Source: Eunapius fragilis (taxonomy: Eukaryota; Porifera; Demospongiae; Spongillida; Spongillidae). From it: 64,000 nucleotides of DNA. A program made the position numbers and the translations under genes. The stretch covers positions 3,007,414 to 3,071,413 of the forward strand of contig OY811979.1 of NCBI GenBank assembly GCA_963681505.1, read 5' to 3'. The number at the start of each line of letters is the position of its first letter. Position 1 is the first letter of the stretch. The notes below the pieces were generated by a model. That model did not search any database, was not told where the DNA came from, and saw nothing but the letters and a program-made list of their open reading frames with translations. Of this stretch, positions 54,535 through 64,000 are shown piece after piece.

Positions 54535-54893
54535 TTAACATCGTTATAATGATTTAAAAGGTACTACATGTACACTTATCGTTAAACATGGTTTATCATA
54601 AGCCATGAACGTTCCAATCTATTTAAAATACAATCTTATGGATCTAGATTTACTAACTAGTAATAGATAAAAAGTCGTTATTATGATAAATGTAATGTGA
54701 ATATATCCCAGTGTAGAAAGAACACTTATGGTTTAACATGGGTTATCAGAATCATGACAAGCCAGATTAAATCTAAATGGTTATCTTGAGTGTTATTTCT
54801 ACATTGAGATATAGTATCATTAAAATCATAATAACAACTTTTAATAATTAAACCAATAGTAGTTAGTAAAGCGAGATCCATTAGGATAGTAAG
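54535..54893. repeat. AT-rich satellite block 4
   Basis: About two satellite units between piggyBac and Gypsy C, one of them inverted (TAACATGGTTTATCATAAGCC). Confidence 0.8.
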
Positions 54894-55044
54894 TGTAGCG
54901 AATGACATAATATATTTTTGTATCTATGTACGCATGCGTGTCTGTGCTGGCTCCAGCTGGACTGTACTTTGACCTTATCCTGTGTATATATGCATGTCTC
55001 TCTTTGTAATTAAACACTTTTTGTTGCTGCAGTGTCTCGTTACA
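54894..55044 (+). repeat. Gypsy C 5' LTR
   Basis: 151 bp; contains a TGTGTATATATGC segment and ATTAAACAC near its end. No difference from the 3' LTR was seen. Confidence 0.95.
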
Positions 55045-55062
55045 CTTGGCGTAGTCGGCAGG

Positions 55063-55911
55063 ATGGCCGAACAAGAAGGCGGAACGGGAACTCCGAGCCC
55101 GGCGAGGGTTCTGGCTCAGACCAAAACCAACCGACCGCTGGTTTCTCCCGACACCTACTCTGGCGACAGAAATTGGACCGATTGGGTCGAGCACTTTGAG
55201 GCCGTGGCTGTGGTTAATGGCTGGGACGAACCGACGAAACTACTCTGGCTACCCGTTCGGCTAACTGGAAAGGCTCAAACCGCTTGGAGGAGGTTGGTGC
55301 CAGAAGTGAAACAGAACGTCCGAGCAGCGAAGGACGCTTTACAGAAGCGCTTTGAACCTGAAAGTAAGCGTCAGCTGTATGTTGTCGAATTTCAGACCAG
55401 GAAAAGGCGACCGGACGAACATTGGAATGATTTCGGAGATGAGTTGCGCATCCTCGCAGACAAAGCGTTTCCCGGAATCGACGAAAAGGCTAAGGATTTG
55501 CTGTCTCTCGAGAGATATCTCAGTGAGTTGGATAATCCTAAGGTTGCTTTTGCTGTCCGACAGAGACAACCGAAGACTCTGGACGATGCGGTTTCGTGCA
55601 CGATGGAAATGGAGTCGTATCTCCATCAAGAGACCAAAGGTTCCAAAATATCAGTTGTCAGTGATGTCCCGGTCGAAGAACGGGAAACCTTAATGGCCAT
55701 GATCCACTCATTGTCAGAAAGGATGGGGAAACTAGAGACGTCCGAACGGCCGGCACAAGCTCGCGCAGGTAGAAAGAGACCCGAGACGTATAATTCCTTC
55801 CAAGAACCAGCAGCCTCCAAGGATACGATCATTTGCTTAAAGTGTGGCAAGGAAGGACACTTTGCCAGGGGCTGCGCGGCTGGCTGGCAGAAGCGGAAGC
55901 AGGAAAACTAG
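55063..55911 (+). CDS. Gypsy C gag
   Basis: 282 aa from ATG 55063, the first ATG after the primer-binding site. Capsid core motifs: TYSGDRNWTDWVEHFEAVA, LTGKAQTAWRRL, DALQKRFEPESKRQLY and HWNDFGDELRILADKAFPG. The C-terminal zinc knuckle CLKCGKEGHFARGC is typical of nucleocapsid. It ends KRKQEN and overlaps pol by about 80 nt. Confidence 0.9.
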   Translation: MAEQEGGTGTPSPARVLAQTKTNRPLVSPDTYSGDRNWTDWVEHFEAVAVVNGWDEPTKLLWLPVRLTGKAQTAWRRLVPEVKQNVRAAKDALQKRFEPESKRQLYVVEFQTRKRRPDEHWNDFGDELRILADKAFPGIDEKAKDLLSLERYLSELDNPKVAFAVRQRQPKTLDDAVSCTMEMESYLHQETKGSKISVVSDVPVEERETLMAMIHSLSERMGKLETSERPAQARAGRKRPETYNSFQEPAASKDTIICLKCGKEGHFARGCAAGWQKRKQEN

Positions 55912-57941
55912 ATACCCTCTATGCTAAGGACCAAGCATATGAGGGTAAGGAAACAATGGTCCAGGTAAAACAAAGTTTGTACAGTTTAGCTGTTAATCCT
56001 GCTATGTCGAAGTTCATTGTAGCTATTGTTAAGGGTTCACCTGTAGAATTCATGGTAGACACGGGAGCAGCTGTAAGTCTAATAAGAAATAATGTCTGGG
56101 ACAGACTTGGAGGTGCAAGCACATTTGGACTGTCACCGTGGAGAGGGAGGCACCTTGTTGGTGTAGAGGGTAGCACTGTTCCTGTATGTGGAGTTACGAC
56201 TCTTGATTTCCATTTGGCAGATCAGGCATTTTTAGCTGACCTTGTAGTTGTTGACTCCCTCAAGGTGGAATCTATCCTGGGGCTGGACTTTCTAGAGAAA
56301 CATGAAGGCATCATTGACCTATCCAAGATGGTGTTGCGGCTAGAAGGAGCTTCCATCCAGTTACAACACCATGCGGACAGTAGCAGTAGTAGTGACATGT
56401 TGGCCAATGAGGTGAGTGTTAGTCTCATAGAGACTGTCAAGATACCAGCCCATAGTGAAATTCAAACCATGGCGTACACATCTTCCACATGCAAAGGGGT
56501 ATGGTTAGTGGAGGGTAGCAGACCTGACATACCTATAATTGTTGCAGGAGCTGTGGTTACACCCTCAATAGGAGAGCCTTTAGGTAGTATCCCTGTTCTG
56601 ATGTGTAATCCTTTGCCAACTGAGACTGTTGTTCATAAGGGTACAAGAATAGCCAGAGCCACTAGGTTGCAGGATGAATCATTGTTGGCGCCTGTAACAG
56701 ATGCAAGGAGTCAAGAAAGGATGTTACCTAAAGTTTCTGAAAGTAAGTCCAAATTATTGTGGGAGATGGTACAAAACTGTGCAGCTGATCTGAGTAAGGA
56801 GGAAATGGAGATGTTGTATCATGTGTTGATGTCGTATGCAGATGTCTTTGCTGAATCAAACGATGAACTGGGGCGTACTGACATGGTTAAGCACTCAGTT
56901 GATACTGGCAGTAACCCTCCAGTCCGTCAGCAGTTTAGGAGAATGCCACCCTTTCGAAGAGAACAGACCCGCAAGCTAATTGAAGATATGCTCAAGCGCG
57001 AAGTTGTGCATCCCTCTTCAAGCCCCTGGGCATCCCCAGTGGTCATAGCCCCGAAAAAGGATGGCTCCTTACGTTTTTGTGTGGATTATCGCAAGGTAAA
57101 TTCTATCACTCGTAAGGATGCTTATCCCCTCCCAAGAATAGATGACTCACTGGAGGCTTTGAATGGGTCCAAGTGGTTTTCAACTCTCAACCTCATTAGT
57201 GGCTACTGGCAGGTGGAAATGGATGAGAATGACAGGCAAAAGACAGCGTTCTGCACGCAAGATGGCCTTTTCGAGTTTAAGGTTATGCCCTTTGGGCTCT
57301 GCAACACTCCAGCAACCTTTCAGCGGTTGATGGACCTGGTCTTGTCTGGCATCCAATGGAAAAGTTGCCTCGTCTACATAGACGATATCGTGATTGTTGG
57401 TAAGTCTTTTCAGCAGCACTTATCCAATTTGGAATTGGTGCTGGATAGATTAAGACAAGCAGGGTTGCGGTTGAAAACTTCCAAATGTCATCTCTTTCGT
57501 GAAGAAGTAACATTTTTAGGGCACAGAATTTCAAGACAGGGTATTAGCACTGACCCCGCAAAGGTTTCCGCAGTTCAGAACTGGAAGACACCAAATTCTG
57601 TGCAAGATGTCAGACAGTTCCTCGGTCTTGTGGGATACTACAGGAAATACATTCCCCACTTTGCTGCCATTGCCAGACCGTTACACCAACTTACCGAGCG
57701 TGGTCGTGAGTTTCAATGGACACAAGAGTGTATCCATGCATTTGATGAACTCAAATTGCGACTGTTGTCTGCCCCCATACTATCATTCCCAGACTTTGAG
57801 AAGCCTTTTATCCTTGATACAGATGCCTGTCAGTATGGTATAGGAGCAGTGCTGTCCCAGAACCACGATGGAGAGGAGAGAGTAGTGGCCTACGGGAGTC
57901 GTACTCTTAGTAAAGCTGAGAGAAAGTACTATTGGCAGTAG
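55833..57941 (+). CDS. Gypsy C pol part 1: protease, RT, RNase H start
   Basis: Overlaps gag in the -1 frame, the common Gypsy way to make gag-pol. Aspartic protease FMVDTGAAVSLI near 56052; RT with WASPVVIAPKKDGSLRFCVDYR, FSTLNLISGYWQVEM (the usual motif-A Asp is Asn here) and YIDDIVIVG near 57375; RNase H with ILDTDACQYGIGAVLSQ near 57810. The frame ends prematurely in SKAERKYYWQ at 57941. Confidence 0.88.
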   Translation: MLKVWQGRTLCQGLRGWLAEAEAGKLDTLYAKDQAYEGKETMVQVKQSLYSLAVNPAMSKFIVAIVKGSPVEFMVDTGAAVSLIRNNVWDRLGGASTFGLSPWRGRHLVGVEGSTVPVCGVTTLDFHLADQAFLADLVVVDSLKVESILGLDFLEKHEGIIDLSKMVLRLEGASIQLQHHADSSSSSDMLANEVSVSLIETVKIPAHSEIQTMAYTSSTCKGVWLVEGSRPDIPIIVAGAVVTPSIGEPLGSIPVLMCNPLPTETVVHKGTRIARATRLQDESLLAPVTDARSQERMLPKVSESKSKLLWEMVQNCAADLSKEEMEMLYHVLMSYADVFAESNDELGRTDMVKHSVDTGSNPPVRQQFRRMPPFRREQTRKLIEDMLKREVVHPSSSPWASPVVIAPKKDGSLRFCVDYRKVNSITRKDAYPLPRIDDSLEALNGSKWFSTLNLISGYWQVEMDENDRQKTAFCTQDGLFEFKVMPFGLCNTPATFQRLMDLVLSGIQWKSCLVYIDDIVIVGKSFQQHLSNLELVLDRLRQAGLRLKTSKCHLFREEVTFLGHRISRQGISTDPAKVSAVQNWKTPNSVQDVRQFLGLVGYYRKYIPHFAAIARPLHQLTERGREFQWTQECIHAFDELKLRLLSAPILSFPDFEKPFILDTDACQYGIGAVLSQNHDGEERVVAYGSRTLSKAERKYYWQ

Positions 57942-59914
57942 TCACCTTTACGAAACACTTCAGGCCGCACTTGTTGGGACGTCGCTTCACTCTTCGTACT
58001 GATCACAGCTCCTTGCAATGGATTTACAACATGAAAGAACCAGAAGGGCAACTCGCAAGATGGTTAGAACAGCTCCAAGAGTATGACTTTGCTGTAATTC
58101 ACCGTAAGGGATGCAACCACGGAAATGCTGATGCCCTTTCCCGCATTGGTCCAGATGAAATTGAAGCCGACATCTCAGGTGGTTCCAGCAGTAAAGGCGT
58201 GGGAGTATCAGCTGTTCAGCCACAGCAGATTCTGACAGGAACTGAGGGGGTGAAGAGTATGCGCCAGCTGCAGCTGGAGGATGAAAATGTGGGGATTGTG
58301 CTCAGGGCAGTAAGTTGTGGGAGCATGGTAGGCCTTGAGGAACTGGAAGGAAAGAGTAGGGAACTAAACATATTAGTGCAGCAATGGGACCAGTTGGTAG
58401 AAAAAAAGGGCATCTTGTATAGACGGTATGAAGACGATCAGGGGCGTGAGCATTTGCAGGTTATTGCCCCGGCAGTTATTCGCCAAGATATTTTGAAGCA
58501 ATTACATGAGGGCGTATTGGGAGGACATTTAGGAGAAGGAAAGACACTTTCCCGCCTGAAGGAGAGGTTTTATTGGCCAGGTTATGCAGGAGATGTTGGG
58601 AAGTGGTGTAGGACGTGTGTGAAGTGTGCTACTAGGAAAATGCCCCCACGTCGAGGTCGTGCCCCTCTCCAGGGTATTAGTGCTGGGTACCCCATGCAAA
58701 TTGTTGCTGTAGACATAGTCGGACCTATCACCCCAGGGGAGGCTAAGAACCCTTACATTTTAGTCGCTTCCGACTACTTCACCAGATGGGCAGAGGCTTA
58801 TGCCATTCCCAATCAGGAGGCAATAACAGTAGCTACCAAATTGGTTGATGAATTCTTCTGCAGGTTCTCTATCCCTCAGCAGTTGCATTCTGATCAAGGG
58901 CGACAATTCGAGTCAGATGTGATGAAAGAAGTGTGTAAATTACTACAAATCAGTAAGACTCGTACAACGCCATACCACCCGCAATCAGATGGACTTGTTG
59001 AACGATTGAATCGTACATTGATCAGCATGCTAGCGACATCTGCCCAGGACAACCCTACCCAGTGGGAATTGCATTTGAGGAAAATTTGTATGGCCTATAA
59101 TACTTCAATACATCCCTCCACAGGTTTCTCCCCTTTCTTTTTAATGTTCGGGCGGCAGGCCAAGTTGCCTGTGGATCTGGTCTATGGGTCTACACCAACT
59201 GAATCCCAGCCACAACATGAGTATGCAAGACAACTGGAGAAAATCCTGCAAGGGGCCTTCCAAGTTGCTCGGGAAAACATGGGGACAGCAACGGAGAGGA
59301 TGAAGGAGGTCTACAATCAGAGGGTCCATGGGAAGCAGTATGAACCAGGTGACCTTGTGTGGTTACATACCCCTGTTGTTCCCAAGGGAAAGCCTAGGAA
59401 GCTCCATTGTCCCTGGACTGGGCCATTTAGGGTGGTGAAGAGGCTTTCTGCGGTCACCTACAGAATCCTTGATCTACGACGCATTGCAGCACGGAGACGT
59501 AAGAGGATGGTCGTACACTTTGATCGCCTGAAGCCATGCCCTAGTGATATTCGTCTGGACTTTGATGATGTTGAAGCTAAAAATCCAGAAACAGAGGGCC
59601 CATCCAGTGCGAATCAAAGTCGTCATCGCCCTGAGTATCCAGGTACGACATTGCAATTCTTTGACAGGGATGACTTTGAGATAGCAGAACAAGAGATAGT
59701 ACAACAACCAGTCCCGGAAGAGGAACAACTGGGCCTAGATGATCAAGGTCATGATGCACAAGCGGAAGTGGCCACCCCCCAGGACGAACACCTGGCCTTA
59801 GAAGTTCGTGGTCATGAAGAAGTACAAGCAGAAGTGGCCAACCCCCAGGACGAAGATCAGCCACCACCTCGTCGTTATCCACAGCGAATCCGACACCCGC
59901 CGGATCGTTATTGA
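57942..59914 (+). CDS. Gypsy C pol part 2: RNase H end, integrase, tail
   Basis: Continues part 1 in another frame (LLAVVTFTKHFRPHLLGRRF); the conserved residues usually found between KY and LLAV are missing, so a small out-of-frame deletion near 57930 broke pol. The integrase is otherwise complete: H2C2 (HEGVLGGHLGEGKT ... CRTCVKC), VDIVGPITPGEAKNPYIL (first Asp), HSDQGRQFESDVM (second), HPQSDGLVERLNRTL (Glu), then a WTGPFRVVKRLSAVTYRI C-terminal domain and a tail with repeated EVATPQDEHLALEVRGHEE-type units. Confidence 0.88.
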
Positions 59915-59953
59915 ATTGGACCAAGAGACCGGCCTTTTCGAAGGAGGAAGTAG

Positions 59954-60104
59954 TGTAGCGAATGACATAATATATTTTTGTATCTATGTACGCATGCGTG
60001 TCTGTGCTGGCTCCAGCTGGACTGTACTTTGACCTTATCCTGTGTATATATGCATGTCTCTCTTTGTAATTAAACACTTTTTGTTGCTGCAGTGTCTCGT
60101 TACA
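59954..60104 (+). repeat. Gypsy C 3' LTR
   Basis: 151 bp, matching the 5' LTR, followed by the GTAAG duplication. Confidence 0.95.
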
Positions 60105-60580
60105 GTAAGTTTAAATGTTTTACATTAAATCTGGCAAAAACGTGTAAAACCATCAGTGTTAGTTCTTCAATACTTGGGGTGTTACTAAAATCATCATAAC
60201 AACTTTTAATAATTAGTACTAGTTAGGAAATCTTAATCCACATGGAAAGTATGTTCTATACATGATAAGCCATGACTGTATGTACAAAAACTACTCAGAA
60301 AGTGTGTGTCAAACGTCATTGTGGGCTTAAATATTCATTACTGCTATGAGTTACAGGAAACGAATAACGCCCACACTATGCGCATGAAAAATTAACTTGG
60401 CTCTGGACGGTATTATAACGCGTATAACTGTGCGTTCTCGTCTTTTGAGAGGAGTTCTGGACATGGCCTGACTGGTCTTACTGTTTTCTACGGCCCTGAC
60501 CATTTGTAATAAGTAGTTATTTCTACATTGAATATTCACAATGCATGGAGTATTTTTAACGATAATTAATGATTAAACCT
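60105..60580. repeat. AT-rich satellite block 5 (diverged)
   Basis: Satellite modules (AACTTTTAATAATTAG, ATTCACAATGCATGGAG) interrupted by other sequence around 60290-60470. Confidence 0.65.
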
Positions 60581-60584
60581 TTAT

Positions 60585-61775
60585 AATAATAATAATAATA
60601 ATTTATTTGGTAAATTTACACCAAAAAGGCAAGTAATGGCATTAGGAAATGCACTTATAAACTGCCTAAACTATTTATAAGGGAATAGTTTACAAAAGGG
60701 GGTAAGGTCAACATGACTCAGATGAGCTTTAAATGCACAGATGGAGGATGCAGACACCACTGAGTTGGGCAAAGAGTTCCAAATTGGTATGACACGTTCT
60801 GAAAAAAAGTTTAGACGAAAATTATGATGTGGTAATGATCTGGACTTGAGCTTAAAGTGGTTACCTCTGGTAAAATGAACATGAGAGTTGGTAACAAAGA
60901 AGTCAGATACATCGACATTAACAAGGTGAAACACTATCTTGTAACACATCACAAGGTCAAAGAATACCCTGCGATATTCAAGGGATTGAAGATTTAAATT
61001 TCTTAGCCGAGTGCCATAATCCATATATGAAAGCTTAGCTCTTCTGCAAACAGCTCTAGTAAAGAAGCGTTGGACCTTTTCAATGGAATGAATGTCTTGA
61101 TGAAGCCATGGATTCCACACCTGAGTGTTTGACTCAAGAAGTGGCCTAACATAGGTAGTGAACAGCTTTAAAAGTATTGAAGCATCATTTGAGTGAAAAC
61201 CCTTCAAAAGAAGAGCACATCGATGATGTGCTTTAGCAGCAATAGCCGAGCAGTGAATGTGAAACTTTAAATCAGATGAAAGAAAGACACCAAGATCACG
61301 AATAGAAGATACTTCTTCTAAGACTACGCTTGATAAAGAATACTTGATAGATGGGACTGCTAGATTTCCAAATGAGATGACATTACATTTTTGAAAAGCA
61401 ATGTTTAGCTGCCACTTGGAAGACCAGTTACAAAATTCAGATAGAGAGTTTGAGAACGCAGGATCTTCTGTACTGTAACGAGCAGAGTATAGTTTAGTAT
61501 CATCAGCAAAGATTTTCACCTTTACAGGTGGTGTGAGACAGTCAGGTAGGTCATTGATGTATATTAGAAAGAGTAGAGGACCTAGAACAGAGCCTTGAGG
61601 CACACAACTTATGACAGGAAGTAGAGTGGACTGAGATTCATGAATATACATGTATACACATTGAAACCGATCAGAGAAAAAAGAGGATAACCAATCCAAT
61701 AAATGAGAAGTAAATCCATACAATTTGGCTTTTAAAAGAAGCTTAGAATGAGAAACTGAATCAAAAGCATGAGGT
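60585..61775 (-). pseudogene. 5'-truncated non-LTR retrotransposon (Jockey/CR1-like RT)
   Basis: The minus frame 61723-60671 (350 aa) is the C-terminal half of a LINE reverse transcriptase: PQGSVLGPLLFLIYINDLP, KIFADDTKLY (active site), WQLNIAFQKC and the thumb YVRPLLESNTQVWNP. Upstream, AFDSVSHSKLLLKAKLYGF (motif A) is readable back to about 61775, where a minisatellite starts. The 3' end is an (ATT/AAT)n tail at 60585-60605, as in CR1/Jockey-type elements. No endonuclease is present. Confidence 0.88.
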
Positions 61776-62545
61776 TAGCACATGATAACAACATGAGGTG
61801 AGCACATGACGACAGCATGAGGTGAGCACATGACAGCATGAGGTGAGCACATGATGACAGCATGAAGTTAGCACATGATGGCAGCATGAGGTTAGCACAT
61901 GATGACAGTATGAGGTGAGCACATGACAGCATGAGGTTAGCACATGATGACAACATGAGGGTAGCACATGTCAGCATGAGGTGAGCACATGATAACAACA
62001 TGAGGTGAGCACATGATGACAGCATGAGGTTAGCACATGATAACAACATGAGGTGAGCACATGACAGCATGAGGTGAGCACATGATGACAGCATGAGGTT
62101 AGCACATGATGACAGTATGAGGTGAGCACATGACAGCATGAGGTTAGCACATGATGACAACATGAGGGTAGCACATGTCAGCATGAGGTGAGCACATGAT
62201 GGCAGCATGAGGTTAGCACATGATGACAGTATGAGGTGAGCACATGACAGCATGAGGTTAGCACATAATGACAGTATGAGGTGAGCACATGACAGCATGA
62301 GGTTAGCACATAATGACAGTATGAGGTGAGCACATGACAGCATGAGGTTAGCACATGATGACAGCATGAGGTGAGCACATGATGTCAGCATGAGGTGAGC
62401 ACATGACAGCATGAGGTGAGCACATGACGACAGCATGAGGTGAGCACATGACAGCATGAGGTGAGCACATGATGACAGCATGAGGAGAGCACATGATGAC
62501 AGCATGAGGTGAGCACATGACAGCATGAGGTGAGCACATTATTAT
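61765..62545. repeat. 21/24-bp minisatellite
   Basis: About 34 units of GCATGAGGTGAGCACATGA with an optional TGACA(A) insert, giving a higher-order pattern. Long minus-strand frames (MLSSCAH repeats) are a by-product. Confidence 0.95.
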
Positions 62546-63404
62546 CAAGGAGGCCATTGTTCATGTGCATCAGACTGTCAAACGGCATACGCTTGTCTCA
62601 CCAATAACTCAGAACACACATATACATGCAATGTACCCAGAGCACCGATCCTGCATGCTTGATGCACAGATTACATCATGACCAATGTAACAGGAACATT
62701 GAATCAGTGAATATACACACGTTGAACGTGTACACATATACATGCTCACATACACATGTATGCGCATACATGCACACAACAAACACACACGCACACACAT
62801 GTACCAAATGCACACACATATCATACATGTTACTATTACATACACATGTATACACACACACACACACACACACAACACACACACAATCACACACATATGC
62901 AGCATGTAGCCTGACCCTGGGCGTGTATACTGAGCTGGTTGCCACAGTTACAATCAGCCCATTTCAAAAGGTGACTTTTAAAAATTGATTATAATAGTAT
63001 GTATGACAACCATAAATTATTTATATACATGGTACAACCCAGAAATATTACAAAACTACATTGGCTTACCTTTCAGTGGTCACTCCATCCAACGCGACGT
63101 CTACACAACTTGGGGCTTTTTGGCTTCACACATATCATCACTGAAACTGTATACAAGTACCGGTAGACGAATCAAATTCAAATGTGCGTAATTCATAAAC
63201 TAAGCTAGTATGTGTATACATACATTTTAGCCAGAACTCCGACCAACCAGATATACGCTTTCCTTCCGCGATTTCTTCGGAACACGTATAGCCATCTTTC
63301 TTTTTAAATTTAAATTTAATGGCCCATTATTAATGGCCAATAGCTCAATTAACAACGAATTACGCCCTCGCTATGATGCGGTATAAAATTAGCATCACAT
63401 GTAT
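62546..63404. repeat. CA-rich microsatellite and unique sequence
   Basis: (CA)n with CATACA variants runs from about 62735 to 62895. The rest, to 63404, holds only short frames. Confidence 0.8.
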
Positions 63405-63630
63405 ACAGTTATACACAATGTGTATAACAGTTACTTGTATAACAATGATATACAGGCGGATATACAGGCGAGTATAACAACCCTTTTTACACTGCGGTTT
63501 TTTAATTAGTACATACTACCATTATACACAGTTATACACAAATATATGCAATGTGTATAACAAATGCTGTATAACTACTTGTATAACAATGTTATACAGG
63601 CGAGTATAACAACCCTTTTTACACAGTGCA
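63405..63630. repeat. TATACACAATGTGTATAAC repeat, copies 2 and 3
   Basis: Two successive units (about 63405-63495 and 63530-63628), each ending GTATAACAACCCTTTTTACAC, related to 22998-23098. The core is palindromic. Confidence 0.8.
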
Positions 63631-64000
63631 AGTGCCAAGACCACAAGGTGTCACTGCTATTTCACTGCTATTTCAGTGGTGATCATACTGTTGGCCTATT
63701 TGTCAGGAACCATATCAGCTAACCTCTGCAACTCTAGGTCCTTCTCACTGGGAATCTTGACCATTCTCCTGCTCCCTCACACACTTTAAAACAATGGCTG
63801 ATATAAATGATGAGCTGCAATTATATGGTTGCATGGGCGGCTAATTCACCACCCTGCTGGGCTACCTGGTTACAAAGATTGCTCCCGGTCAAACATGGCC
63901 TCCCATGCTTCCTACCATCCTGTAGACACATTGAGCCACTGGTATACAGCATACAATTACGCATTCGTTAACTTAGCTAGTGTTGCCTAAAGTACCCACT
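63631..64000. other. No recognisable gene
   Basis: Unique sequence to the end of the window. Confidence 0.4.

Larger units (their letters stand above)
54894..60104 (+). mobile_element. Ty3/Gypsy LTR retrotransposon C
   Basis: 5.2 kb, with 151-bp LTRs (54894-55044 and 59954-60104) identical as far as I can compare, TGTAGCGAATG...CTCGTTACA. The target duplication is GTAAG (54889-54893 and 60105-60109). The primer-binding region after the 5' LTR is CTTGGCGTAGTCGGCAGGAT and the polypurine tract is AAGGAGGAAGTAG. Gag and pol overlap by a -1 shift; one small deletion breaks pol. It is inserted in satellite. Confidence 0.96.

Noticed and set aside
61732..62588. Frame of 264 aa with MLSSCAH repeats
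   Set aside because: Product of 21/24-bp tandem repeats; no start context, no unique domain.
62609..62945. Cys/Val-rich frames on the minus strand
   Set aside because: Translations of the CA microsatellite.

Overview
This is a eukaryotic, metazoan genomic window, most plausibly from a sponge or another early-branching marine invertebrate. The evidence: short introns with standard GT/AG borders in host and transposon genes; an animal-type protein phosphatase (PPM1D/WIP1-like) and a membrane immunoglobulin-domain gene; a 28S rRNA fragment whose D2 region resembles demosponge 28S; and a very mixed transposon load (hAT, Ginger-like, KDZ/Plavaka-like, piggyBac-like, Ngaro/DIRS, three Ty3/Gypsy elements, a LINE, several foldback MITE families). 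The species assignment is inference. No CRISPR array, operon or other prokaryotic feature is present.

Layout. 0-5.6 kb: a hAT element (1636-4646) and a hairpin MITE. 5.6-8 kb: a four-exon PPM1D-like phosphatase gene on the minus strand, the clearest host gene. 8.5-18 kb: a nest of transposons. A family encoding integrase, CXC, Ulp1 protease and PHD-like domains appears three times: a plus-strand relic (9.2-10.5 kb), a minus-strand copy (18.0-10.9 kb), and a separate Ginger1-like element (11960-15145, 4-bp GGAT target duplication) sitting in an apparent intron of the minus copy. The minus copy is also split by a short Gypsy element (15378-17627, TSD TCTTC), which itself carries a MITE. 18.2-22.5 kb: a multi-exon KDZ/Plavaka-like transposon (18797-22108) inserted at TA inside one arm of a foldback element. 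22.5-27.6 kb: MITEs, poly-C hAT derivatives, a nuclease-like retroelement fragment and minisatellites. 27.8-28.9 kb: the immunoglobulin membrane protein gene. 31.5-32.5 kb: an unrecognised, disrupted gene. 32.8-34.0 kb: a 28S rRNA pseudogene with a perfect 116-bp palindrome inserted. 34.8-36.5 kb: a long minisatellite.

36.9-60.6 kb is built on an AT-rich satellite (repeat spacing about 160-190 bp) cut into blocks by an Ngaro element (37377-43301), a Gypsy element (44501-49566), a piggyBac-like element with an intact transposase (52075-54534) and another Gypsy element (54894-60104). The last 3.4 kb hold a LINE 3' fragment, a minisatellite, a CA microsatellite and a palindromic MITE-like repeat.

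Most elements carry frameshifts, stops or nested insertions. The piggyBac-like transposase and the Ngaro gag-RT-RNase H frame are fully open, and the Ngaro recombinase and the 54.9-60.1 kb Gypsy pol each show only one or two visible lesions. I found no new defence or regulatory system. The most unusual content is the integrase-CXC-Ulp1-PHD family, an intron-containing KDZ transposon in what looks like an animal, and several palindrome-based insertions.
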